A stretch of 64,000 nt of DNA from Lagopus muta. Taxonomy: Eukaryota; Chordata; Aves; Galliformes; Phasianidae. The position numbers were made by a program, and so were the translations under genes. Position 1 is the stretch's first letter, and each line of letters opens with the position of its first letter. The notes below the pieces were generated by a model that ran no database searches, was not told the origin of the DNA, and was given only the letters and a program-made list of their open reading frames with translations. The stretch is from the NCBI RefSeq assembly GCF_023343835.1, contig NC_064434.1, positions 9,157,505 to 9,221,504 on the forward strand. The letters run 5' to 3'. This document shows positions 12,168 through 24,100 of the stretch, piece after piece.

Positions 12168-12450
12168 GACTGAACCTTTTTGGGTACCACAGCAAGCCTG
12201 GCTGGTCTGTAATTCTCTCTGTTCACATCTGTTCTCCTTTCCTTTTGTTATTTTCTCTTTTCCAGCCTGCTGAAATCTCCTCTTCCACCACCACTGTGCA
12301 CTCCAAGATGATTGCTGTTGTTTCAAGGAGGCTTCAGCCGGTCCCTCACAAACCCTAGGGTGAATGTCATCTGTCCCTCTTGCTTTATCTAATTTTTCTA
12401 ATTCATGCCTTACACTTAAAACATTTCGCTTATCTAAATACTCCAGTGCT
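12168..12450 (-). mobile_element. Old CR1 ORF2 fragment (start of RT region), antisense
   Basis: A 106-codon minus-strand frame (12473-12153) contains LEKLDKARGTDDIHPRV, which matches the CR1 ORF2 block L-x-K-L-D-x-x-K-x-x-G-P-D-x-(I/M)-H-P-R-V that opens the reverse-transcriptase region. It is followed by W-(S)-A-Q-W, K-K-I-x-K-G-K-E and R-E-L-Q-T-S-Q-A, corresponding to the usual W-R-K-A-N-I, K-K-G-K-K-E and N-Y-R-P-V-S-L-T stretches. Many substitutions are present and the proline of GPD is lost, which suggests an old copy. The open frame is probably chance survival. Confidence 0.72.
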
Positions 12451-14602
12451 GAGGAAATAACAAGAGAATACAAAATAGCTGTTATTATGTATTGATTTAT
12501 CAGTCTGCTGACTCAGGAGGAGGAATGGAGCTTTTATGTCCCATTACTTTCAAAGACACTTTCAAGTGGAGAGATGTTAGATTTATTAGGTCTAATGTTA
12601 ATAGTATGCCCACAACCCTCCTTTGAAAATAACATTTTTGCTAAAAGAAATGATGAAAGATTGAGTTTGAATTTCCTTTTTATATAGCTATCGTTCATAA
12701 GACCAAAATCTTCCATATTTTTGCTTTAAAATTAAACTAGTTTTCTAACCCAGCGGTAACGGAAGTTCATATTTTTGTTTCTTTCTGAAATGACTCAAGC
12801 TGTTGCCATGGAAATAATTCTATATGGAGATAGGTCAAGGGAAAATAATCTCTCAGAGAAAATTGCTACTTGAAAAGAACATAAATTATAATAATTTAAT
12901 CAAAAGCATAAAGTAGTCAATCTAAAAACCTATGCGAATATAATAATTCAATTCAACTGCCTGATCTTTCTCTCCTGTGCATGTCTTCTACGCTATTGTT
13001 AAAAATCCATCACTAATTAATCTGCTAATATGTTTTTCCAGGACACAGCCCAGTTGGTCACTGAAACTATTCTGTAAAGGAGATGAGAAGGCATTGCTGC
13101 TAGACGAAGCATAGAGCATGCTTATCACTTCCAGATAAATGTGATTTCTCCTGGATATAGGATCCTTTATCTTTCCCCTTTCTGCCCCATTGTATTGCTG
13201 TGGGAATGCTTGCTGCACTTACTCCCTGTCTCACATGTGCCTTCACATCCATCATGAACATTTTATCTCCAGGGTCCCAATCTCAGTGAAGAAAATAAAA
13301 ACAAACTGGACTCTTTGGAAAGAAAACATTGCTTTCATGAGCCTAGAAGTGGTTCTAGATACTTGTTGAATGGCAAACAATTTTACTACAATAAGTTTTT
13401 GTGTTAAAGACCAAATAATGGCCTGATTATTTTAGGGAAGAACAAGCCCCTCCAGAAGTTCCATTTTACCATTTGCTCTTCTCAAGCCCCCTGTGAGCCC
13501 ACGTGGTGTCTGTGTGCCTGTGAGCTGTGTCAGTGTGCATTTTCTCTGGGCCTTCTTCTGAGACATCCCATTATCCTTCCCGTCACCCAGCTCACCATCT
13601 ATTTTCTGCACAATGCTTTTTTCCTAGGCCCAGCTATATTCTTCTCCAGTGCCTTTCGCCCAAGGCTGCTGAAGGTGTTATGCATGAAATGAGCAGCAAT
13701 AACAGACTGGCAAACATTCTCCCCATTTCAAAGACAGCTAAAGCAAGATGGATTTGTTGTGTAATTTGTTTCTGCCTATTGAGGCCTCTGTGCCAGAGGT
13801 GGAAAACAAAGCACCAAATTCCAACATTATCCTTCAATTCAGTCTCTAATGCCATTTCTTTTCAGTTTCTGGGGTGATTCATGAGTGTGCAAAGCCTATT
13901 TTTGCCTGAAAGCTTTGGAGAAAAGCGAAAGGAGAATAAAAAAGGACAATAAAAGTTGCAAAATATGGAAGGATAAAAATGACAAAAATAAGACCAATTG
14001 TCCTAGGACAGCAGGATTAATAAATAGGATCCGAAGGCTTAACAATAGATGTCATTAACAGGGCAGTGATTTTTACTTGCAGGAACAATATGGGGAGAAG
14101 TACAAACTAAAAATAATGAAATAGCAGAGTTATTAGACCATTGTTTATCTGGCTTTAAAGCAGAGAAAGACAGGCTTTTACCTAAACTGGTGATAAAAGT
14201 CTTAGAGAGAAGCAGGAAAACGAGGAAGTCTGTCAGATAAATCCAAAAATAGCTCGTGAAGGCTCCGAGCCTCTTGGCATTGACAAGGCGCTCAGAGCAG
14301 ACATCTGTCCCAGGGGGCAGAGGGAAGTGGGGGCAGGATGAGAGAGGTCTGGCAGGACTTTCTCCAAGGTCACACATCCTCGGAGACTCCCTTGAGTGGA
14401 CGGGTGAATAAAGTTCAAGTCAACAGCTGCTAAGGCTGCTCCACAGCGGCAGCAGCAGAGGAAATCTCAGAGTTTACAGGAATCCGCTGGGAAGGGCAGG
14501 AGAAGGGAGGTTGTTCAGCACAGGAAGGCCAGTCTAGCCGTTCTGAATCCCTCTTCATCAGCCCCTCGCCTCAATTAATGGTGTGCTTCTCCCTCCTCAT
14601 GG
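12451..14602. other. AT-rich stretch, candidate conserved non-coding DNA
   Basis: 12.48-12.96 kb is markedly AT-rich with many TAAT and ATTA cores and no repeat signature, a composition often seen in conserved enhancers of homeobox-regulated genes. Function is inferred only from composition. The remaining part holds a 116-codon plus frame (13527-13877) overlapped by a minus frame; neither shows a family. Confidence 0.3.
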
Positions 14603-15173
14603 AGAACGTCAGGAGATAATCCTCCCCCTCTACTCTGTCCTGGTGAGGCCTCATCTGGAGTACTGCATCCAGTTCTGGGCTCCCCAGTACAAAAAAGACA
14701 GGGATCTCTTGGAAAGAGTCCAGCGGAGGGCCATGAAGATGATGAAGGGCCTGGAGCATCTCCCCTATGAGGAAAGGCTGAGTGAACTGGGTCTGTTCAG
14801 CCTTGAGAAAAGAAGACTGAGAGGAGACCTGATCCAGGTCTATAAATATCTAAGGTGTGGGGGGCAGAATGGTGAGGCCGGACTCTTTTCAGTGGTGAGT
14901 GGAGACAGGACAAGGGGAAACGGCTGGAAACTGCAGCATAGGAAGTTCCGCACAAACATGCGCAAGAACTTCTTTACAGTGAGGTGACGGAGCACTGGAA
15001 CAGGCTGCCCAGGGAGGTGGTGGAGTCTCCTTCTCTGGAGATGTTCAAGACCTGCCTGGATGCCAACCTGTGCGACCTACTGTAGGGAACCTGCTTTGGC
15101 AGGGGGGTTGGACTCGATGATCTCTGGAGCTCCCTTCCAACCCCTACAATTCTGTGATTCTGTGATTCTGTGA
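14603..15173 (+). mobile_element. CR1 LINE 3' copy with ORF2 C-terminal remnant
   Basis: A 5'-truncated CR1 of about 570 bases. Its plus frame reads through to 14987 and encodes the C-terminal part of ORF2 after the polymerase catalytic box: [20 protein letters not shown] near the start, then [34 protein letters not shown] and finally KNFFTV. It stops at TGA 14985-14987, where a one-base change in the V-R block shifts the frame relative to other copies; the later codons of the family are still readable in the next frame ([11 protein letters not shown]). The 3' end has CAGGGGGGTTGGACTCGATG and three ATTCTGTG units. It is the cleanest copy in the window and is likely one of the youngest. Confidence 0.95.
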
Positions 15174-17910
15174 GATGCTCCACCTTTCAGTGGAAGTGCC
15201 TAAATTTGGTAGCTCAGTGGGTATGCTTTTCCTCTTTGCTTTTCCTTCCTGCACCAAGCATTGGAAAACCAGCATAAGTGATGGCTCACAAACACAAATT
15301 CTATCTCAGGAAAGTATCAAATTTAGGAAAAACCCATCCATGTCTTTCAATCCCACTGAAATTAATGAAAGTAGACACATGCTGTAAGAGTTTTACATGC
15401 ATTCCCAGACTGCAATCAGATTAATTTAGCAGCTGACTTTTTAATCAAACAAAGCATTCCCGAACTAATGAAAAAACATGATTTATTACTAATAAAAATT
15501 TACAGGAGAGTTTTGCATATTTTTTGAAATGATTACTTAGTCTCACATGACGAGTCTGAATATTAATATTCGGGTTTAATAACAGGTTACCTAAAAGATA
15601 CCCTGCTGTTCCTATTCACCGTTTGGCTTTGGCTTTCAAACAGAATAGCAAAAAATAACAGCATAAGAACTGCTATAAGAAATTCAGGGCAATAATTCTT
15701 TTGCACTAAAATTATTAAAATGCCTCAGACCTCCAAATAAATCACTGTTACAGAGAATCAAGATAATAACCCTTAAGAACATATATCAGAGCTCTTTGAA
15801 ACGGGTGATGTGGTGGTGATACATCCTCCAAATTATTCATACATTCACTTATCTTCCTGAACTTTGTCATATAAAATTCAGTGCTTCAGGTAAGAAGGCA
15901 GCTTTGTCCCTGGAGGCTTTGGGTTTTTCTTCCTTATTGACCTACCGCTGTAAAAATATATCATTGGAAAAGAGTGCTATTGATTTTCAGAGGCTCTTTG
16001 AAAAAACTGCATCTTGGCTTCATTAAAAATTGAAGAAGTAGTATAGCAATGCATCTGGAAGGGAGATGAGATGGCCTGCATTTAGCCTCCAACAGAGAAA
16101 AGAATCAAGGCAAAACCCCAGTAAAAGGTGCAGGAATCCAAGCAGGACCTGGGGTTTCATTCTTACTCAAGTTTAGATCCGCAGGCCCGAAAATATCTCT
16201 GCAGCTGCTGTCTCTCTGGAGGTACCCAAAGTGCATAGGTCACTCAGGATTTTACCCCTGATTTTCTGAAGAATCAGGACTCCTCCACTGGCTGTCCATG
16301 GAGATGAACTTAGCTAGGTCCACCGTATACACAAACCTGCCTTGTCTGGGAAGGCAGATGTGCCCCTGCCCTCCCTCTGCTGTAGCAGGCACTTATCTCC
16401 AAGGTCCTGCTGCACTTCTTTGATACCTAAAAGATAATTCCTGCCTCATTTGGGCATCTCTTGGTTGTTCAGGCTACCTTAAACCCCTCTGTAAGAACTC
16501 AGCTCTTATACCTACGTATGGGTTCCCTAGACGTCCCCCAGAATCCAAAGTCAAATGTTGCAGCACACAGAAGTGGTGAGCAGTCCATCACCAAGATGTG
16601 CCATTGGACGATGGCCCCTGGGCATTTCTACTGGTTATTGGCACCACCTTCTCTCACCCATTGGGAGATGGGAAGATCCCGAAAGAGAAGTTTTTTTGCT
16701 AACTTTCTAAAACTCTCTGTTGTTCAAACTGTTCGGGTGCAGCACCTAGGGTTTATGAGATATCAGCTGTGCTCTGGGTGGGCGACTTGGTCCCTGTGTG
16801 ACCTGAGGGTTCTTGATATTTATTATTCTGTCGGATGGACCAGGCTGTACCAATGCTACATAAACCTCAGAGGTAAAGAACAAAGTAAAAATCTCAGACA
16901 GGATTTCTGAATGCTTTAAAAATTTTTCCATTGGGCTGTTCCCAGCAGGCAGAAAAATCCTGGCCGAAGAGCAAAGGCTCCTGAAATGAATAGCATTAAA
17001 AGATGTCTTTTATTATCTCGCTTCAAAGTACAGATCATGACCATTAAGTTATTCAGGTCTACAAGTTCCAGACCTCCTTTTCCCCCCTTTCATCTAACCA
17101 GCACAGGAAAAGGCCCTAAGAACCTTAGCATTTATTACAGTCGTTTCTTGTTGCTGCTTTCTGCAGCAGCAAACAGATAACATGAGCTATTTGCTCACAT
17201 TCTATTCAGGCTTTTTTTTTCCAGTTCCTCACGTTCGTGCATGGTCCCCCAGACCAAACTACACATCATCATCACGCAGGGCTGAGTTAAACATGCAGTC
17301 TGTGTGAGCAGGGAAGGCAGGTGGAGGCAGTGAGGCCGTCTGCCAGCTGGCTGGCCCTCTGGGGTGCTCATCCTCAGGAGGTGAGGGGGCCGACCACACC
17401 AGACAGATGGCCTTAACACTGGGCTGCTGGCTCTGCAGCCTCCATGTGGTTAGGGATGCTGTGCCACTCTTCATAGCTCAGGGTGAAGCAGGATTTTGCT
17501 GGGAGGAGAAGTGGCAACAGCATGGAGGAGAAAGAAAGGAATGCTTGCTGGATTAGAACTCATATCCATCGCCATTTAGCCAGGAAGGCAGGCATCTCCT
17601 TCACCCACTGCTTTTGGTCTTCTTGACTGGTGTGTTCAGGGATTGCTCCAGCCAGAGCTATGGAAGAGCAGAGAGACACAGCAAGCTCTATGCCCAGAAG
17701 ACCATATTAAATCATTCCCAAGAATGGTGTCAGAAATTCAAAAGAGGAGAAGAGAGAAATGTCACTGGAGATGAACACAGGAGCAGACTGTCATGGTCTA
17801 GGTGAAAACAGACAGCAACTTGGCAGTGGTTCCCAGCCTACCTCCCTAGCATGGGGCCATGGGCACTGTCCTTAGGACACTGTCAGCTCTCAGATTCCAT
17901 AAAATCATCA
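15174..17910. other. Unassigned stretch with AT-rich core and a 149-codon frame
   Basis: 15.40-15.80 kb is AT-rich with repeated TTAAT and ATTAAT cores and no repeat signature. A 149-codon plus frame (16461-16910) begins at ATG but has no recognisable domain, signal or repeats, and such lengths occur by chance in 64 kb. Two minus frames at 17195-17474 overlap each other. No gene is called. Confidence 0.35.
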
Positions 17911-18082
17911 CAGAGCCATAGAATCATAGAATGGCTTGAGTTGGAAGGTACCTTAGAGCTCATCCAGTTCCAAACCCCTGCCACAGGCTGGTTCTCCTCA
18001 CTAGATCAGGCTGCCCAGGGCCCCATCCATCCTGGCCTTGAATGCCTCCAGGGATGGGGCACCCACAGCTACTCTGGGCAAC
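17911..18082 (-). mobile_element. CR1 LINE 3' end, antisense
   Basis: The inverted tail (CAGAGCCATAGAATCATAGA) is followed by TGAGTTGGAAGGTACCTTAG, CTGCCCAGGGCCCCATCC and CAGGGATGGGGCACCCAC. It is 5' truncated at about 170 bases. Confidence 0.92.
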
Positions 18083-19354
18083 ATGATTTCTCCTGTCAGC
18101 TTTCCAAACATTCCCCAGATAAGCTCCATGGGCCCCGTGGCACATACGCAGGCTTCCTGACTGAGCTTTATAGTGGCTGAACCTTTGTTTTTATGGTGCA
18201 AAGCAGGGATGCCCAGCTCCTGCATGGAAAAAAATAAAAATAAAAATAAAAAAAGGTGATGCTTCCACTGAGAAGCAAGACAATGTGTGTGTGGCCATCA
18301 GGCAGTTCACTGAGACAAAAAGGAAAGCTGGATCAGCACAGCTTTCCCAAACAGATGAGACATAACTCAGAGAGCCCAACACTTCCCCGACGAGGTACCC
18401 TACAGCTGCTGCAGCCTCCACTCATTCATTTTCTTCCGTCCATCTCCGCTGGCTCTTTATTACTCATTACAAGACATGTCTGTGAACATCCCCCAGAATA
18501 GCCCATTGGTTGGGGTAGCAACATCGCTTTGCTTCCAAGCTACCGGGTGCTTCCAGCCAAGGGCTCGTCCTAAGTCATAACCATCTCTTTGTCCAAATGG
18601 AGCATAGTCTGAGCACCAACAGGCAGTGTCTGTCTGCAGATGGGGCTGGCCTGGAATTGAGATGTCTTTGTGTGATGTTGCCATAGCTACCCTCCAGCTA
18701 AATGGGGGAAAGGGTCCTTTTTCTCACAGGGAAGCCAACAGAGTTTGGAGCCCAGCCTGGATCCGACGGTGAGGACCGAACTGCTCTGTGTTGCACATGG
18801 AGATGGGACTGCTTGAAAGAAAAAAGTTGTGTATAAATATGTCTGTACGTACATCTATGTACATATTCTGTATACATATATAAAGAAGGCTGTGGAATGG
18901 TGATTGAGGCATTGGTTTGCCAGCAAAGGGAGTGAAACCTGAAGCACAGAAGACGTGACGTAAATAATGCAAGAGCTGTTCCAGCCCTTGGCATAGCCCT
19001 AGAGCCCCTGAGAATTCCTGTGCAGAAGCAAGGAGATATTTGTCCAAATGTAAAATACAAAGTAGATTATCCCACAGCTGATCTGTTTTGGTTCTGCCTG
19101 AATCAGACCTTTAGCTCAATAGATGGGATGCTGAATGCACAGGAGAACGCTGAGCTGACACAGGTAGGGTAAAAGCATGTGAGTCCTTGATGTCTGTACA
19201 CATGTACTTTAATGCCACGTTCAGGCATCATTTTCTTCATGAGTGCACTGAGCAAAGGGACTGTTATGCAGAAAACTGCTCCCATTAAATTTGGAGGTTT
19301 TCAGAGGGGTAATGAGCCCTGGGTTTAACATACCTGGTAGATGTTGCAGTGAGT
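18083..19354. other. Unassigned non-coding stretch
   Basis: It contains an (AAAAT)n run at 18228-18254 and a TA/TGTA-rich patch near 18835-18885. Paired minus frames of 120 and 107 codons at 18698-19060 overlap in different frames, a typical chance pattern. Confidence 0.45.
18228..18254. repeat. (AAAAAT)n A-rich simple repeat
   Basis: A-rich run with T at regular spacing (AAAAATAAAAATAAAA pattern). A simple repeat with no adjoining retroelement body recognised. Confidence 0.9.
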
Positions 19355-19438
19355 GACATGATCTAGAGAGGTCACAGGCATGGGTTGATGGTTGGATTAG
19401 ATGACCTTAGTGGTCTTTCCAACTATAATTTTCTATGA
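19355..19438 (+). mobile_element. CR1 LINE 3' tail, short
   Basis: GATGGTTGGATTAGATGACCT, GGTCTTTCCAACTATAATT and a decayed TTCTATGA tail are typical of the last 80 bases of CR1. The copy is diverged and severely truncated. Confidence 0.82.
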
Positions 19439-19619
19439 TCTGGTCCCAGCTCTGGATTTTGCTTCTGGATTCCAGAGACATCCTAAAGCCACCTTATTTC
19501 TCAGGGGTGCTCAAAAAACAGGGAGAATATCAGACCTCCTGAAGCTGGGCTATACAGTAAAAGAGGCTGTCTGGGGATTGAATACACAGGAATTCAGAAA
19601 GGACTGAAGACACAGATGT

Positions 19620-20280
19620 AAAGGAAAAAATGTGATAAAAATGTAACAAGGCTTCACTAAGGTCACTTGGGTCAGACTAGCTTGGTAGTTTTTTGCGATG
19701 AGGAAAGAAAAAAAATAAAAGTGCAAACAAAATACTCCACGGGCTTTTTTAGACATAGGAAATGCTTTAGATCTAATCTGTCTGGGCTTCAGCAACACTT
19801 TTGATAGAAGAGCCACGTGGGAAATTACTGTTTGTGTTGGAAGAAGCAGAGAATGGTATTCGAATGGAAGGTCCTTTGGGAAATAGCCATGAGCAAACAC
19901 AGCAGGTTCTTCTGGAAGCAAAACGGTAGGGGGTGGGGAATATACCTGATGAAATTCCTCAGAGCCAGTTTTGTTCATTTCCTTATGGAACAGGAGATGT
20001 TGGAAAGAGCAGCAACCGTGTGCCATGAGAAGGAGTTCAATGAATCTGGCCGTTTTAGTCTGGTAAAGCAATGGATGAGAGGTAATTCACTCGCACGGTT
20101 AATGCATCAGGGAGATAGATAAACACCAAAGAGAAAACTTATGTAAGCTTAAGGCAAGCATTGGCACCAGAGCAAATGTGCATCAAGTGGCCCCAAATAG
20201 CTGTAGGCAGGAAATTAAAAGGAGTTTTCTATTCGCTGGAAGAGAAGGCTTCAGCTGCAGCCTCCCAGATGGAGCACAGA
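19620..20280 (+). mobile_element. Old, decayed CR1/L3-type LINE copy
   Basis: Several ordered blocks match the older amniote CR1 pattern rather than the young chicken type. These are GGCTTCACTAAGGTCA with TCAGACTAG, GGAAATGCTTTAGATCTAAT then CTGGGCTTCAGCAACACTTT (the L-D-F-S-K-A-F region, here L-G-F-S-N-T-F), GAAATTCCTCAGAGCCAGTTTTG (the V-P-Q-G-S-V-L block), GGCCGTTTTAGTCTGG, CATCAGGGAGATAGATAAA, TTGGCACCAGAGCAAATG and AGGCAGGAAATTAAAAGGAG. Large internal deletions remove the catalytic F-A-D-D box. The 173-codon minus frame overlapping it is an antisense shadow. Confidence 0.75.
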
Positions 20281-20927
20281 GCAGAGGTGGGAATGCTCTC
20301 AGAGCTGAGGGCTGCACACATGGGAAGACGAGCTGAGGAGCCATGGCTCTTGCACAAGAGGAGGAATGATGCAGCAAAGCAGCTGCTCTGTCTCAGTGCT
20401 TCCTTTGACATTTGCCTTTCAGCCGAGTCACTCAGCCCCAGTATGCAATAGCCATAACACTGCATAGTTTAGTTTTTATCTGTCACTTAGTCACTTAGCC
20501 TAATGACCCAAAGGGCAAAACCGGCAGCACTGTTCAAATCCTCCAGCAGAAATATCAGTTGCTCCAAGCTATCTCCTGAGGCAATTCACAAATCCCTCTT
20601 GCTTTTTAGGCATCATCTGCTAAGTTTGCCTACAGATCCAGGGTTATTTGGGTTGAACAGCTTGGATCCATTCCTAATGTTTGCAAGTTGAAGTTGGGTG
20701 AATGTGCCAATTTCTCCTTCTTTAAAGCTGTTAATTAGTTATACATGATACCAGGAAAGAAAGAGAAAGTGAACTGATATGACAGGCCTGGCGCTCAGCT
20801 GAAGAAGACTGAAGTCTCTGCTGTGTCTCAGGCAAGGACGAATCATTTAAAGTCTTTTTTTTTCTCACATCCTGGGCTGCCATGCAGAAAAGTGTGCTTC
20901 AAATTATGGGAGGTTCAGGCTGCAGTG
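20281..20927. other. Unassigned non-coding stretch
   Basis: It directly follows the old LINE and may contain its unrecognisable 3' end. Nothing else is seen. Confidence 0.4.
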
Positions 20928-21155
20928 ATCACAGAATCACAGAATGGGCAGGTTTAGAAGGGACCTCAAGGATCATGAATCTCCAACCCCCTGCCACATG
21001 CAGGGCCACCAACCTCCCCATTTAATACCAGACCAGGCTGCCCAGGGCCCCATCCAACCTGGCCTTGAACACCTTCAGGGGTGGGGCATCCACAACCTTT
21101 CTGGGCAGCCTGTTCCAGCACCTCACCAGTCTCATAGTAAAGAACTTTTGGGATG
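20928..21155 (-). mobile_element. CR1 LINE 3' end, antisense
   Basis: The inverted tail of two units (GATCACAGAATCACAGAATG) is followed by AGAAGGGACCTCAAGGATCA, CCCAGGGCCCCATCCAACC, GGGGCATCCACAACC and CCTGTTCCAGCACCTCACCA, ending at TAGTAAAGAACTT. Its wording closely matches the sense copy at 5950, so both belong to the same subfamily. Confidence 0.93.
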
Positions 21156-24100
21156 GGAGCCTATCTCCAATGATCTCTCCAGTATGAATGATTTTGAAAG
21201 TACTCAGGCTCCTAAAGGCTTTGGTAGCTCTGTTTGTGGGAGTTTGCATGTTTATGTTGGTTACATTTCTTTAGCAGTGAGCCTTGCAGGTAAGGAGTTT
21301 CAGCAATCTCTGCTCACCAGAGCAACCAGGAGAGGTGGGGGAGGCGTGGTTATCCACACCTGACAGAGAATCAAGTATCAATCAAAATACTATAATGCAC
21401 AAAGAAGTACTGCTGACAGCAAAAGCTCCTAATTTGGGTCAAGTGATGACTGAAGAGTAAAAAGAAGCTCTTCAGGAAGATTACTCTTCAGCAGTTGAGT
21501 ACTGGGAGCCAGACGCACCGCTGAGCCTCATTTGCTTTATATCACATCGTGCCATCATGTGAGCATCACTGGGACCATGCAGAGCAGCTGGAATAGATGG
21601 GTACAGCTGGGCCAACAAGCCTTCATCATTTCTCCAGAGATTTATGAATCCAGGAGGGGTTTTGTTTGCTTATTTTGATAGAATGGCCAACATGACACCT
21701 CAGAGGAGGAAGGTTTCTGCTTCCAGGACAGTGAAGTGGAAAACTACTATGGGCTGTCCATCGGTAGGTCTGGGAGACAGGCAGCATAGCAGAGAAGACC
21801 TGTGTTTGCCATTTGTGCCCATGACTGTAAAAACTGACATCACCTCTTCTTCCTTGGCCGAGTGTTATAAGTCTCAGGGATCAGAAGACCTCTGAGGACA
21901 CAATATCTCTTGCCAGCCTCTTCCAATGCTCAGACCCCGCAGGGCTTGTACTGCAAACAGTAAAGGAAAATGCTTGCTATGTGAACAGCAGCACCTGCCT
22001 CTAACAAGAAATGTTGCTGGCGCAGTCTTCAGGAAGCCTGTAGACATAACCTTCTGAGAAGAGACATTTAGTCAATACATTTGGTGTGGAAAGTAGAACA
22101 CAGGTAGAAGCAGGGAATAAAAGCTCTCTTAATTATTGCCATTGATTTTCTGAAATGGCTCCGTGTCTGTAGGAAGGATAAGATGACATTCTATGTTTAT
22201 GCAGGGTCTGCTTTGGGTGGGAGGGGATAGCCGTGACAATTAAAAAGTTTAATTAAAGCAGCAACCTTTCTGTTCCAGAGGTGGGAGCCTGTCATCTGCC
22301 AGTTTATTTTCATGAGTATGCCATTACAGCAGGAACTGCTGTGGACTTGCTCAAACAGCTTATGTTTGCAGTACATCTTCTCTGGATGCTGGAAATCATT
22401 TTATATCCAATATTGAGGCCATTAGGTAAAACACAAGAATATGAGTCTAAGTAGCTCTGAATTACATCTGTGACACTGCACTGCATTACTGAAATCTGCC
22501 AGCAGTAAGGACATGCTGCTGCAGTCTACTGCAAGATTAATATACTTGGATTTCATATACATGTCACACTTGGTACATCATCAGGAGCACCCAGTTCCTA
22601 TTATGTCTTGCTGCTTCTTGCAGTGGTGTTTCCCTCTGTTGGCTGCATCAGAGACAAGAGGTGTTTATCATCTCCAAGCCACAGCTGGTTGACCATCTGT
22701 CTGCATGTGACAGTCAGTTCCTCAGTGAACAGATGTTACCAAATTTGGAAGGTGCTATGAAGGAGGAATCAGAAGTGACAGCTTATAATCTTGCATATGA
22801 CTATCTGAATGATTAATTTTGTATTCAGATGAGCAAGTTCAATTCTGAGAAAAGGCTGTTTGAACAACCACCTCTCAAGGTTAATTCAATTGATTCACTG
22901 CCCTGAAGCTAGTAACTCCTGTCTTAGCTGGTAGAGGAGTGCTGGTCTCCAACTTGGAGCATTACCAGTTTTCTGCAGGGAGGCAAAATCAAGAATATCT
23001 ATTTGTTAGAGATGTATTAGTACTCTGTGACTGTTCTGCTGCCTTCTAACCTAACTATGTTATTTGAACTGAAAGACAAAGCTCATCTATCTTGACCAGA
23101 TGAAACCCAAGTCAACACTCGGATGTTGCTCACTGCCTCTATCCCTCCAACCAGCCTGTTTCTTTCACTATTAGGATAGCCATGGTTTTTTCAAAAAAAT
23201 TGACAGATGAGTGCTTGGAAGCCTTGCAGACAAGCATTAAAAGAGATTAATGATACAAGAAACAAAACTGATCTGGTCTCAGGAGCAATAGCTAGCTTGG
23301 CTCTGTGGGAATGCGTCATAAGAAAAATAGGCAGGAAGGTCATCATAGTTCTGGTGCGACTGGCTTAAACATCCTGGGGTTTCATACTAGATAGTTCAGC
23401 ATCTGCTATTTCCTGGAGAAGAAAAAAACGGATGTTTTTGGAAATAAAGAGATCCCTCTCACCAATGTCTGTCCAAAGAAGTTTAATGTGGTTATAGAGA
23501 CAAATAAGACAAACTATGTGCTTGTGCTGCACATGTGTAGATTTGTGCAGGTACACTGATGTGTTTGTGCATACAATTACCCATCCACAAAACACAGCAC
23601 GTTAAGAGTCACCTTAAGCGAAGCTGGCCTGGTCGTTGCATTGACAGTGAGGTTAGGCAAATATTTAAACTTTGGAGGGGATTCAGAAAAAATTGACTCA
23701 ATCACATCGGAGGCTGGGAGGGATGTGTCCTCTGTGGAATGACAGGAAGAAACAAAGCTGAGTTTCTCATAGCCAGTTTGGAGTGGTAGCTATGTGACAC
23801 CCACAAAAATAAATGAGAGTTATATGGCTGAATATTGGGTCCATCACTGCTTTCCTACTTGACAGCTGTGGCTGAATCCCTGAGCCTGCCTTAAAGAATT
23901 GATCCAAGTGTTTGGGCTAGTCAGAAAATGACAGAAAGGCTCTCTATTGGAAATTGTGTAACATCAGGGCTGGGGAGTCAACATGCAAGCTGATTCAAGC
24001 AGGTATAGCTGGAAGCGAGGAGGTGAAACTGAAAAGAAGAAGCTGCAGATTAAATGTCAGAACTGCTTTTTCCAAAGCCAAGGTCTATTAGCTTGGACGA

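Noticed and set aside
16461..16910. 149-codon plus-strand frame
   Set aside because: No recognisable domain, signal peptide, membrane segment or repeat. A few frames of this length are expected by chance, and a minus frame overlaps it.
19550..20071. 173-codon minus-strand frame, the longest in the window
   Set aside because: It lies antisense to an old CR1 copy and has no domain. A rough estimate from stop-codon frequency gives about one frame of this length by chance in 64 kb.
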